NCBI GenBank assembly: GCA_036262515.1
Contig: DATAIT010000117.1
Coordinates: forward strand, 1 to 64,000
Direction: 5' to 3'
DNA: 64,000 nucleotides
Origin: Acidimicrobiales bacterium
GTDB lineage: Bacteria > Actinomycetota > Acidimicrobiia > Acidimicrobiales > GCA-2861595
Shown: piece after piece, positions 8,382 through 19,425 of the stretch
How positions within the stretch are numbered: position 1 is the first letter of the stretch
Layout: every line of letters starts with the position of its first letter
Translations under genes and position numbers: made by a program
The notes under the pieces: generated by a model
The model's input: the letters and a program-made list of their open reading frames with translations, nothing else
Database searches by the model: none
Told to the model about the DNA's origin: nothing

Positions 8382-10403
8382 ATGACTGGGAACGTGCCCC
8401 CGACGAAAGCCAGCGCACCGCCGCTCCCCCTCCCGCCGGCGCCGCCCCTCGGGCGCACCGAAGACAGCCGCTACCGGCTCAAGTGCAAGCTGCTCGGGGC
8501 ACCGCTGCACACCGAGGAGCTGGCCCACGAGCGGCTCGGCAAGCCGACCGCCCTGGCCGTGTTCGCGTCCGACAACCTCTCGTCGTCGGCGTACGCCACC
8601 GAGGAGATCCTGCGGGTCCTGGTGCCGGCCGTCGGCGTGGCCGCCTTCGCCCTCGTCGTTCCGGTGACCGTGGCCCTGCTGGTGGTCCTCGGCTTCCTCA
8701 TCCTCTCGTACCGCCAGACGATCAAGGCCTACCCGAGCGCCGGCGGCGCCTACGTGGTGACCAAGGACAACTTCGGCCTGCTCCCCGCCCAGGTGGCCGG
8801 CGTGGCCCTGCTCACCGACTACGTGCTCACCGTGTCCGTGTCGGTCGCGGCGGGCACGGCCGCTCTCACGTCGGTGTTCGGGGCCCTGGCCCCGTGGGCC
8901 GTGCCGATCTCGGTGGCCTTCATCGCCGTCATCGCCTACGGGAACCTGCGGGGCGTGCGCGAGTCCGGGAAGCTCTTCGCCCTCCCGACCTACTTCTTCC
9001 TGGCCAACATGGCCGTGCTCCTCAGTGTCGGCATCGGCCGGCTGGCGTTCGGCCGGCTGCCGGTGGCGTCGGTGCACCGGGCGGGCATGCTGCACTTCGG
9101 CACGGCGGCGGACGGCGCCCTGTTCGCGGGGGCCGGCATCTACGTCGTGCTCCACGCCTTCGCGTCCGGTGGCGCCGCCGTCACCGGGGTGGAGGCCATC
9201 TCGAACGGAGTCCCCGCTTTCAAGGCGCCCGAGTGGCGTAACGCCCGCGAGACGCTCGTGATCATGGGATGCCTGCTCGGCGCCATGTTCCTCGGGTTGT
9301 CGGTGCTGGCCGCCGACATGCACATCGCCCCGTTCGCCGAGGGAACGCCCACCGTCATCTCCCAGATCGGGCGGGCGGTGTTCGGCGGCGGGCCGGCCGG
9401 CACACTGCTGTTCCTCGGCCTCCAGTCGGGCACGATGCTCATCCTGGTCCTGGCCGCGAACACCAGCTTCGCCGACTTCCCGCGCCTGGCCAGCTTCCAC
9501 GCCGGCGACAACTTCATGCCCCGCCAGCTCACCAAGCGGGGGCACCGGCTGGTGTTCTCGAACGGCATCGTCAGCCTGGCGGTGGCCTCGGCCGCACTCG
9601 TGGTGCTCACCGGAGCCAAGGTCGACCGCCTCATCCCTCTCTACGCCATCGGCGTGTTCACCAGCTTCACCCTCAGCCAGGCCGGCATGGCCCGCCACCA
9701 CCTCACCGAACGGCAGCCGGGCTGGAGGACGGGGCTGTTCGTCAACGGCACCGGCGCCTTCCTGTCGCTCGTGGTCGACGTCGTCATCGCCATCACCAAA
9801 TTCACCCACGGGGCCTGGGTCATCGTCGTCCTGGTTCCCGTCCTGGTGGCCGTGCTGGTGCGCCTCAACCGCCAGTACGAGGCCGAGGCGGACGAGCTGG
9901 CGGAGAACGCCCGCACCGCGGCCGAGGCCCCGGTCCTCCGCCGCCACGTCGTGCTCGTGCTCGTCGACACGCTCGACCGGGCCGCCGCCCGGGCCATCCA
10001 GTACGCCCGCACCCTCTCTCCGGACCAGCTCCGGGCCGTCCACATCGCCGCCGACCTCCCCCGAGCCGAGGCTCTGGCCGAGCAGTGGAGCCGCCTCGGC
10101 CTCAGCCGCGTACCTCTCGAGCTCGTGGACTGCCCCGACCGGCGGCTGGCCCACTCCGTGCTCGAGGTCGTCGCCGAGGCCCTCGCCGGCGGCGAGACCG
10201 AGGTGAGCGTCCTGGTCCCCCGGCTGGCCCACCGCCGGGCCTGGCACCGCCTCCTCCACGACCGGACCGGCGAGCAGCTCGCCGCCGCCGTGTCCACCCT
10301 CCCCCACGCCAACGTCACCTTCGTCCCCTACCACCTCGGCATCACGACCCTCGAGGAGATCCCGCATGTCGCTGCTCACGAATCGCCGCTCACGCCCCAC
10401 TGA
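8382..10403 (+). CDS. APC-superfamily permease, KimA/Rv2690c-like (probable K+ uptake), copy 1
   Basis: A 673-residue membrane protein: Pro-rich N-terminus, about 12 hydrophobic helices and a soluble C-terminal domain of roughly 150 residues that looks like a universal-stress-type fold. The first helix segment has DNLSSSAYATEEILRVL, typical of the family that includes Bacillus KimA (a c-di-AMP-controlled K+/H+ symporter) and mycobacterial Rv2690c. K+ as substrate is inferred. I chose the ATG at 8382; the frame is open to a TTG at 8334. The last 38 bases overlap a small OB-fold gene. A paralogue on the other strand (14758-16635) also lies near an OB-fold gene, so the locus looks duplicated. 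Confidence 0.8.
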   Translation: MTGNVPPTKASAPPLPLPPAPPLGRTEDSRYRLKCKLLGAPLHTEELAHERLGKPTALAVFASDNLSSSAYATEEILRVLVPAVGVAAFALVVPVTVALLVVLGFLILSYRQTIKAYPSAGGAYVVTKDNFGLLPAQVAGVALLTDYVLTVSVSVAAGTAALTSVFGALAPWAVPISVAFIAVIAYGNLRGVRESGKLFALPTYFFLANMAVLLSVGIGRLAFGRLPVASVHRAGMLHFGTAADGALFAGAGIYVVLHAFASGGAAVTGVEAISNGVPAFKAPEWRNARETLVIMGCLLGAMFLGLSVLAADMHIAPFAEGTPTVISQIGRAVFGGGPAGTLLFLGLQSGTMLILVLAANTSFADFPRLASFHAGDNFMPRQLTKRGHRLVFSNGIVSLAVASAALVVLTGAKVDRLIPLYAIGVFTSFTLSQAGMARHHLTERQPGWRTGLFVNGTGAFLSLVVDVVIAITKFTHGAWVIVVLVPVLVAVLVRLNRQYEAEADELAENARTAAEAPVLRRHVVLVLVDTLDRAAARAIQYARTLSPDQLRAVHIAADLPRAEALAEQWSRLGLSRVPLELVDCPDRRLAHSVLEVVAEALAGGETEVSVLVPRLAHRRAWHRLLHDRTGEQLAAAVSTLPHANVTFVPYHLGITTLEEIPHVAAHESPLTPH

Positions 10404-10764
10404 CGCCGACCACACGGCCGACCGCCGGTCCCGCCGCCGCCGCCCGCCGGCCACGGCCGCTCCGCCGGCTGCGCCGGCCCGGCCCGACCGCTGCACGCCG
10501 ATCGGCGACATCCGCTGGCGGGACCACGTCCGGGTCGCGGGCCGGGTGCGCTCGGTGACCGTGGCGCCCTGGGCCGACATCCCCACCCTGGAGTGCATCC
10601 TCGTCGACGCGACAGGCGGCATCACGGTCGTCTTCCTGGGCCGCCGCCACATCGCCGGCATCCACCCCGGAGCGAGGATGCAGATACAAGGAACGGTCGG
10701 CCGCCACGCAGAGCGGCTGGCCATCCTCAACCCCGGCTACACCCTCCTCCCCCAGACCAGCTGA
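10366..10764 (+). CDS. Small OB-fold nucleic-acid-binding protein, copy 1
   Basis: A 132-residue protein with an Arg/Pro/Ala-rich N-terminal third and an OB-fold (tRNA_anti type) from about residue 50: DHVRVAGRVRSV, LECILVDATGGITVVFLGRR and the closing NPGYTLL. It resembles the product of 18086-18451, which has the same VxFLGRRHIAG / VMWTGRTHIAG and NPxY signatures. Nucleic-acid binding is known for the fold; a role in this family is not established. The ATG at 10366 has GAGGAG nine bases upstream and lies inside the end of the permease gene, which suggests translational coupling. Confidence 0.75.
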   Translation: MSLLTNRRSRPTDADHTADRRSRRRRPPATAAPPAAPARPDRCTPIGDIRWRDHVRVAGRVRSVTVAPWADIPTLECILVDATGGITVVFLGRRHIAGIHPGARMQIQGTVGRHAERLAILNPGYTLLPQTS

Positions 10765-11346
10765 GCGGCGCGAGGGCCTGCTCGCTGGCTCGGAGCGGCC
10801 AGGCCCGGCGCCGGTAGCCTCCGTCGATGGACCTGGTGAACCCGGACCACCTCATCACGACCTTCGGGACGATCGGCGTGTTCCTGGTCGTGTTCGCCGA
10901 ATCCGGCTTGATGTTCGGGTTCTTCCTGCCCGGCGATTCGCTGCTCATCACGGCCGGGGTCTTCGCGGCCAAGGGGGACCTGAACCTGCCGGTGATCCTG
11001 GGCGGCGTGTTCCTGGCCGCGGTGCTCGGCGACCAGGTCGGCTACGCCTTCGGGCACAAGGTCGGGCCGACGCTGTTCGGTCGGCCGGATTCGCGCCTGT
11101 TCAAGCGGAAGCACCTGGAGAAGGCCCGTGCCTACTTCGACGACAAGGGCCCCCGCACCATCGTGCTGGCCCGCTTCATCCCGATCGTTCGGACCTTCGC
11201 CCCCATCGTGGCGGGCATGAGCGACATGCCCTACCGCACCTTCGCCGCCTACAACGTCGTCGGCGGCCTCCTTTGGGGTGTGGGCGTGACCCTGCTCGGC
11301 TACGCCCTCGGCGAGGCCGTCGACATCGACAAGTACCTGCTGCCCC

Positions 11347-13976
<2,630 letters not shown>

Positions 13977-13980
<4 letters not shown>

Positions 13981-14696
13981 GCGGACTCCTTTGTGTGGTC
14001 GAGGACGTCGAGGGGGACGACCTCGGCCGCCTCGAGACGGACGTAGATCTGGCGGGCGACCTTGTCGCCGACGGTGCGCCGGTGCCCGTCGACGAGCAGC
14101 ACCATGGGGCCGTCGAAGGGGTGCTTCTCCCGCACCTCGACGCGCACCCCCGGGCGCAGGCCCAGGGTGTCGAGGAAGGCCACGACGTCGGCGTCGGTGG
14201 AACCGGGCACCGCCACGACGGCCACGTCGCCCGGCTCCAGGTTGTACAGCGGCGGCAGTTCGGGGATCTCGCCCACCTCCGGAGCGGGGATCGGGAATCC
14301 GTGCGGGCAGGCGGCGGGACGGTCGAGGGCCACGTACAGGCGATCCTCGACCTCCTGGGGCAGCTCGTGCTCGAAGCTGGCGGCGAAGCGATCGGCCTCG
14401 TTCCAGGGATAGCCGAGCATGTCGGCGAGGAAGCGCTCCACGATCCGGTGGCGGCGGATGGCCGCCACCGCTGCCCGCCTGCCCTCGGCGGTGAGCTCGA
14501 CGCCGCGGTACGGCTTGTGGTCGGCCAGGCCCCGGTCGGCCAGGCGCTTGACAGTGGCCGTGACCGTGCCGGGGCTCACCTTGAGCGCCTCGGCCAGCAT
14601 GCCGGTGTGGGCGTCGGGCGCCGAGCCGTGCCCACCGGTGAGCCGGTAGATCGACTTCAGGGTCTCCCGTTCGGACTTCGTGAAGGGTGCATCCAT
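13977..14696 (-). CDS. DtxR/MntR-family metal-dependent transcriptional regulator
   Basis: A 239-residue regulator in three parts. A winged helix lies at about 1-65 (recognition region VSPGTVTATVKRLADRG). A dimerisation and metal-binding domain follows, including HRIVERFLADMLG and CPHGFPIP, the Cys-Pro-His-Gly element typical of DtxR/IdeR. The C-terminal SH3-like FeoA domain spans about 150-230. Fe2+ or Mn2+ as corepressor is inferred from the family. It sits between a KimA-like permease (61-base gap) and hppA (ATGA overlap), all on the minus strand, so it may control cation and energy genes rather than only iron uptake. I saw no convincing DtxR box upstream. Confidence 0.88.
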
Positions 14697-14757
14697 GGTT
14701 CTCGCCTCACAAACTTACCTTTTTGGAGCCCGAAAAACAACGACCGATCCCGACGAA

Positions 14758-16635
14758 TCACCGGCCGTTGGTCCCCTCGGCCGCCGACGACGGGCCCGAG
14801 AGGTGGTACGGCACCGACGTGACCACCGTGCCCCGGCGGTCGAGGAGCGCCAGCTTCAGGGCCAGCGCGCTCTGGTTGTGGAGGATGTTCTCGTACCAGT
14901 GGTCGACCACGAACTCGGGGATGAGGACGGTGATCGTGTCGTTCTGCCACCGCTCGTCCAGCTCGTCGAGGTACCCCTCGACGGCCGCCACCAGGTCCCG
15001 GTACGGCGACGGCACGATCTCCAGCTGGACGTCGAGCTTGAAGTCGCGCCACTGCCGCTGCATCTCCGCCGCCTCCTCGTCGTCGGACGCCATGTAGACG
15101 GCGGTGAGGTGGTGGGGCCGCATGGCCGTGGCGTAGTTCAGTGCCTTGATGACGCCCTTGTGGACCCTGCCCACCAGCACCACCACGGTGTGGTTGAACG
15201 ACTCCGGGCGGACCTGGGCCGGCGTGATCTCCAGGGCCTGGGAGACCTTGTCGTAGTGCCGGCGGATGACCAGGAACAGCAGGATGATGGCGGGGAGCAC
15301 CACGATGGGCACCCACGCGCCGCTGGTGAACTTGGTGCCGGCCACGATGAGCAGGACGCAGAAGGTGACCACCGCGCCCATGCCGCTGGTGACGGCGCCG
15401 AACCGCCAACCGGGTGCCCGGTGCCTCTGCTGGTAGCGCACCATGCCGAGCTGGCTGAGGGTGAACGACGTGAACACCCCGACGGCGTAGAGGGGGATGA
15501 GTGCGTTGGTGAGGCCGCCGAAGGCCACGATGAGCCCGGACGCGGCGACGGCGAGGAACACGATCCCGTTGGAGAACACCAGCCGGTCGCCCCGGTTGCC
15601 GAACTGGCGGGGCAGGAACCCGTCCCGGGCGATGATCGACGACAGCCTGGGGAAGTCCGCGTAGGCGGTGTTGGCGGCCAGCACCAGGATGGCGGCGGTG
15701 GCGAACTGGAGGACGATGTAGATGGGCCCGCCGTGGAACACGGCCTGGCCGAGCTGCGAGAGGACCGTCTCCCCGTGGCTCGGATACGGCTTGAGCCGAT
15801 GGGCCAGCACGGCGGTGCCCATGAACAGCGACCCCAGGATCACCGCCATCCACGTGAGGGTGGTGGCTGCGTTCTTCGATTCGGGCTTGCGGAAGGCGGG
15901 AACGCCGTCGGCGATGGCCTCGATCCCCGTCAGGGCCACCGCACCCGACGAGAAGCCCTTGAGCAGCAGGAACAGCCCGAGGGTGCCCCCCGTCTGGCGG
16001 GCCGCCTCCGCCCGCTCCGGGTCGAAGGGTACCGGGTCGATGTGGCCGAAGAACGACCGGGCCAGGCCGTACACCACGAGGGCCGAGATGCTGAAGATGT
16101 AGATGTAGGTCGGGACGGCGAAGATCTGGCCGGACTCCTTGATGCCCCGGAGGTTGGCCATCGTGATCAGGGCGATGAGCACCAGGGCGATCAGGACCCG
16201 CTTGTCCTCGAGGTCGGAGAACGCAGGGATGGAGATGATGGCCGCCACGCCGGCCGAGATCGACACCGCCACCGTGAGGATGTAGTCGACGAGGATCGAT
16301 GCGCCGGCCACCAGCGACGGGTACCTGCCGAGGTTCTCGCGACTGACGACGTAGGAGCCGCCGCCCGACGGGTAGGCGAAGATCGTGCGGCGGTAGCTCG
16401 TCACGACGATGGCGAGCAGGAGCGCCACACCGACGGCGATGGGGATCAGACGGTCGAGGCCGAGCGTGAGGCTGCTGGCCCCGACGGCGGTGACGAACAG
16501 GATCTCCTCGGTCGCGTACGCGGTGGAGGAGATGGCGTCGGAGGAGAAGACGGCCAGGGCGATGACCTTGGGGATCCGCTGGTGCTCCTGCTCGGCCGTC
16601 GCCAGGGGACGGCCCACCACGAGTCGCTTGAGCAT
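14758..16635 (-). CDS. APC-superfamily permease, KimA/Rv2690c-like (probable K+ uptake), copy 2
   Basis: A 625-residue paralogue of the 8382-10403 protein: SSDAISSTAYATEEILFV in the first helix, about 12 hydrophobic segments, and a soluble C-terminal domain with the HTVVVLVGRVHKGVIKAL segment. It is transcribed divergently from two TrkA-type genes across about 90 bases. The order Rv2690c - ceoB - ceoC in Mycobacterium tuberculosis is the same, supporting a joint potassium role. I chose ATG 16635; GTG 16644 is possible, and the frame stays open further upstream without homology. The dtxR-like gene follows by 61 bases, then hppA. Confidence 0.82.
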   Translation of the reverse strand: MLKRLVVGRPLATAEQEHQRIPKVIALAVFSSDAISSTAYATEEILFVTAVGASSLTLGLDRLIPIAVGVALLLAIVVTSYRRTIFAYPSGGGSYVVSRENLGRYPSLVAGASILVDYILTVAVSISAGVAAIISIPAFSDLEDKRVLIALVLIALITMANLRGIKESGQIFAVPTYIYIFSISALVVYGLARSFFGHIDPVPFDPERAEAARQTGGTLGLFLLLKGFSSGAVALTGIEAIADGVPAFRKPESKNAATTLTWMAVILGSLFMGTAVLAHRLKPYPSHGETVLSQLGQAVFHGGPIYIVLQFATAAILVLAANTAYADFPRLSSIIARDGFLPRQFGNRGDRLVFSNGIVFLAVAASGLIVAFGGLTNALIPLYAVGVFTSFTLSQLGMVRYQQRHRAPGWRFGAVTSGMGAVVTFCVLLIVAGTKFTSGAWVPIVVLPAIILLFLVIRRHYDKVSQALEITPAQVRPESFNHTVVVLVGRVHKGVIKALNYATAMRPHHLTAVYMASDDEEAAEMQRQWRDFKLDVQLEIVPSPYRDLVAAVEGYLDELDERWQNDTITVLIPEFVVDHWYENILHNQSALALKLALLDRRGTVVTSVPYHLSGPSSAAEGTNGR

Positions 16636-16725
16636 CTGGAGCACGAGGGGGGACGATAGGGCCTCGGCGCCGCGACGCGGATCGTCGAGTTGTGCGGAGA
16701 GATGGCGCTGCATTTGGATGTGGCG

Positions 16726-17394
16726 ATGCACGTCGTGGTGGTTGGGTGCGGACGGGTGGGTTCGGAGCTGGCGAGGAACCTCGACCAGGCCGGCCATTCC
16801 GTCGCGGTGATCGACAAGGACCGCCGCGCGTTCCAGCGGTATCTCCCCGACGACTGGGGGGGCAAGGCCGTGGTCGGCTTCGGCTTCGACCGCGACCACC
16901 TCGAGCAGGCCGGCGTCCGCGACGCCGAAGCGCTGGCGGCGGCGACGGGCGGCGACAACTCCAACATCCTCACCGCCCGCATCGCCCGCGAGACGTACCA
17001 GATACCGTCGGTGGTGGCCCGGATCCAGGATCCCCGCCGGGCCGTGATCTACGAGCGTCTCGGCATCCCCACCGTGGCCCAGGTCCAGTGGACCACCGAC
17101 CAGGTGCAACGACGGCTGTTTCCCAGCGAGTCGGTCGTCGAGTGGTCCGACGCCTCGGGCGGCATCTCGCTGCTCGAGCGCATGCTCCCCGACGGATGGG
17201 CCGGGCAGCGTCTCAGCCGGGTGGGCCGGGGCGGCGCCTTCCGCGTGGCGGCCGTCACGCGGGCGGGCCTGGCCCAGATGGTGGGCCCCAACCTCGTGGG
17301 CCAGGAGGGCGACGTCCTGCACATCCTGGTCGCCCGCGAGCACGTCGAGGATCTCGACGCCCGCCTCAAGGCGGGGGCGGAGGCCGACCGGTGA
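16726..17394 (+). CDS. TrkA-family potassium uptake regulatory protein, first of pair (CeoB-like)
   Basis: A 222-residue cytoplasmic RCK-type protein. The Rossmann N-terminus (MHVVVVGCGRVGSELARNL) with GxGxxG binds a nucleotide (NAD(H) in TrkA); a TrkA_C-like domain follows from about residue 140. I chose the ATG at 16726 because it puts the beta-strand at the very start, as in CeoB; an in-frame ATG at 16702 has GGAGAG only adjacent to it. The stop overlaps the GTG of the second trkA gene (GTGA). These proteins gate a membrane K+ transporter, and the divergent KimA-like permease is the obvious candidate. Confidence 0.88.
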   Translation: MHVVVVGCGRVGSELARNLDQAGHSVAVIDKDRRAFQRYLPDDWGGKAVVGFGFDRDHLEQAGVRDAEALAAATGGDNSNILTARIARETYQIPSVVARIQDPRRAVIYERLGIPTVAQVQWTTDQVQRRLFPSESVVEWSDASGGISLLERMLPDGWAGQRLSRVGRGGAFRVAAVTRAGLAQMVGPNLVGQEGDVLHILVAREHVEDLDARLKAGAEADR

Positions 17395-18047
17395 AGGTCG
17401 CCATCGCCGGCGGGGGCAACGTGGGCACGTACATCGCCGCCGACCTCCACGCCGCCGGACACGACGTCCTCATCATCGAGCAGGACCCCGACGTCGTCGC
17501 CCGCGTGTCGCCGACGGTCGGCGTGCAGTGGTACGTGGGCGACGCCTGCGAGGTGTCGAACCTCCACGAGGCGGGCCTGGGCGACGCCGACGTCGTGGTG
17601 GCCGCCACCGGTGACGACGAGGACAACCTGGTCGTGTCGCTGCTGGCCAAGCAGGAGTTCGCCGTCCCCCGGGTCGTGGCCCGGGTGAACCACCCGAAGA
17701 ACTACTGGCTGTTCAACGAGTCCTGGGGGGTCGACGTGTCGGTGTCGACGCCCCACCTGCTCACCGCCCTCGTCGAGGAGGCCGTGTCGGTGGGATCGCT
17801 CGTGCGCCTCCTCCAGTTCCGCGACGCCCAGCTGGTGGAGGTCACGCTGGCCGATGACTCCCCAGCGGCCAAGCAGTCGATCCTCGACCTCGGGATCCCC
17901 CGCGACGCCACCGTGGTGGCCGTCGTGCGCGAGGGCCACGTGATCGTTCCCCGTGGCGACACCGTGCTCCAGGCCGGGGACGAGGTCCTCGTGCTGGTCA
18001 CGCCCGAGTCCGAAGAGGCCGTCCGCACCGTGCTCGTGTCGAGCTAG
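17391..18047 (+). CDS. TrkA-family potassium uptake regulatory protein, second of pair (CeoC-like)
   Basis: A 218-residue RCK protein with a GTG start overlapping the previous stop. The nucleotide-binding motif is VAIAGGGNVGTYIAADL, and an Asp/Glu follows strand 2 (IIEQDPD). The C-terminal TrkA_C domain (about 130-218) ends with GDEVLVLVTPESEE. Paired adjacent trkA genes are the ceoBC arrangement of mycobacteria and streptomycetes. It probably forms a hetero-oligomeric regulator with the upstream protein and acts on the divergent permease; that partnership is inferred from context. Confidence 0.9.
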   Translation: MKVAIAGGGNVGTYIAADLHAAGHDVLIIEQDPDVVARVSPTVGVQWYVGDACEVSNLHEAGLGDADVVVAATGDDEDNLVVSLLAKQEFAVPRVVARVNHPKNYWLFNESWGVDVSVSTPHLLTALVEEAVSVGSLVRLLQFRDAQLVEVTLADDSPAAKQSILDLGIPRDATVVAVVREGHVIVPRGDTVLQAGDEVLVLVTPESEEAVRTVLVSS

Positions 18048-18085
18048 CCCTCCGGTGCCCGCCCCGGGGTTGCGCGACGGGGGCG

Positions 18086-18451
18086 CTAGGCGAGCAGCTC
18101 GTAGCGCGGGTTCATGATGAGCAGACGGCCGCCCCTGCCCTTGGGGGCGCCACGCCCGCTGACCTTCAGGCGGCGGCCGGCGGCCACACCGGCGATGTGC
18201 GTGCGGCCCGTCCACATGACCTCGAGCGAGCCCGTGCCGTCCTTCACCGTGGCCTCCAGCCACGGGGAGCCGTCCGGCCGGGGAACGATGCGCACGTTCG
18301 AGATCTCACCGACCACCGACACCTCGACGCGCGGCTCGCACTCGCAGATGCACGTCACCCCGTCGACCTGGGAGCAGAACTCCCGGAGCCGGTCGCGGTC
18401 GAGCTCGCTGACCGGGGTGGTGAGGCGCTTGAGCGCCTTCTTGAGCGCCAT
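18086..18451 (-). CDS. Small OB-fold nucleic-acid-binding protein, copy 2 (Rv2694c-like)
   Basis: A 121-residue protein: a short basic helix (KKALKRLTTP), a CICECEP segment, then an OB-fold with ATVKDGTGSLEVMWTGRT and the final NPRYELL. Actinobacteria carry such a protein downstream of ceoBC (Rv2694c in M. tuberculosis), matching this position, convergent with the second trkA gene. Its partner copy at 10366-10764 lacks the cysteine segment. Function is unknown; single-stranded nucleic-acid binding is a fold-based inference. Confidence 0.8.
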   Translation of the reverse strand: MALKKALKRLTTPVSELDRDRLREFCSQVDGVTCICECEPRVEVSVVGEISNVRIVPRPDGSPWLEATVKDGTGSLEVMWTGRTHIAGVAAGRRLKVSGRGAPKGRGGRLLIMNPRYELLA

Positions 18452-18477
18452 GGATCAGTTGTACCCCATGGCCGGGA

Positions 18478-18960
18478 CTACGCCGTCCCGTCGAGGTCCA
18501 GCGGCCCGTCGAAGTCCTCGGTGGGGCCGCAGAACATGATGAGGCGCACCGACGTCCCCGCCTCCGAGGGATCGAAGGCCACCTCGTCGACCAGCGTGCG
18601 GATGAGGGGGATCCCGAGGCCGCGCTCGAAGTTGAGACGCTCGGGGTCGGTGACCGGAGGGTGCTCGGGCAGCTGGCCCGGATCGAAGCCCTGGCCCCTG
18701 TCCTCGACCTGTACCTCCAGGCGGTCGTCGGACTCCGACCACCGCAGGGTCACGCGCTCGTCGACGTGGACGTCGGCGTGGGCCTCGATGGCGTTGGTGC
18801 ACGCCTCGGAGACGGCCAGCTTCAGGTCGTCGATGCGCTCCTCGGCCAGGGTCCGGCGTGCCGTCGCCAGCGACGACATCACCAGGCGGGCCAGACCGAC
18901 GTACTCCGCCCGGGCGGGGATCTCCAGCTCGATGACCGGGTCGACCTCGACAGCGCCCAC
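18478..18960 (-). CDS. Anti-sigma factor / serine-protein kinase, RsbW-like (HATPase_c)
   Basis: A 160-residue GHKL ATPase. N box: LKLAVSEACTNAIEAH (about 40-56). G1 box: VEDRGQGFDPG. G2-like box: ERGLGIPLIRTL. These are the residues that bind ATP in RsbW/SpoIIAB kinases. The GTG at 18960 lies five bases after the stop of the STAS gene, so the two form a switch: the kinase would bind a sigma factor or phosphorylate the STAS antagonist. No sigma gene adjoins them; the nearest is 26912-27856. The frame continues upstream of the GTG across the STAS gene, but that part is a shadow. Confidence 0.85.
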   Translation of the reverse strand: MGAVEVDPVIELEIPARAEYVGLARLVMSSLATARRTLAEERIDDLKLAVSEACTNAIEAHADVHVDERVTLRWSESDDRLEVQVEDRGQGFDPGQLPEHPPVTDPERLNFERGLGIPLIRTLVDEVAFDPSEAGTSVRLIMFCGPTEDFDGPLDLDGTA

Positions 18961-18965
18961 CCGCC

Positions 18966-19307
18966 CTACTTGGCGGTCGTGGCCGCGTCGACGGATTCGA
19001 AGATCGTGAACACCTTGGTGAGACCGGTGATCTCGAACACCTTGAGGATGCGCTGCTGCGTGCACACCAGGTTGAGGTCGCCCTCGTGGCTGCGCAGCCG
19101 CTTGAGGCCCCCGACCAGGACGCCGAGGCCGGTGGAGTCGAGGAAGTCGACGGCTTCGAGGTCGACGACGATGTGGTGCTTGCCCTTGCTGACCAGCTCC
19201 ACCAGCTTCTCCCGCAGCCGGGGTGCCGTGTACACGTCGACCTCGCCCCGCACGGCGAGCACGGTGATGCCGTTGTCGTACTCGGTGACGTCGAGACCGA
19301 GATCCAT
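18966..19307 (-). CDS. Anti-sigma factor antagonist (STAS domain, RsbV/SpoIIAA-like)
   Basis: A 113-residue single STAS domain. The phosphorylatable Ser/Thr lies in the canonical [15 protein letters not shown] segment (about 58-72), and the N-terminal part reads [20 protein letters not shown]. Unphosphorylated, such proteins sequester the cognate anti-sigma kinase and free the sigma factor. It is cotranscribed with the kinase gene that follows after five bases. Its own target is not visible in the window. Confidence 0.92.
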   Translation of the reverse strand: MDLGLDVTEYDNGITVLAVRGEVDVYTAPRLREKLVELVSKGKHHIVVDLEAVDFLDSTGLGVLVGGLKRLRSHEGDLNLVCTQQRILKVFEITGLTKVFTIFESVDAATTAK

Positions 19308-19425
19308 GACGAGCCTCCCTCTGGGCGCTCGCGCGCCGCTTGCCTCCAGAAGCTACCCCGCTCCGCCTCCGCCCAGACACTCCGGCGGACGGGGCCGCCG
19401 AGCGCTCGCAGCTCTCGGGACCCGA

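Noticed and set aside
14697-14757. AAAGGTAAG upstream of the dtxR-like gene as a DtxR/IdeR box
   Set aside because: Only one half fits the consensus; the second half is poor, so I do not call an operator.
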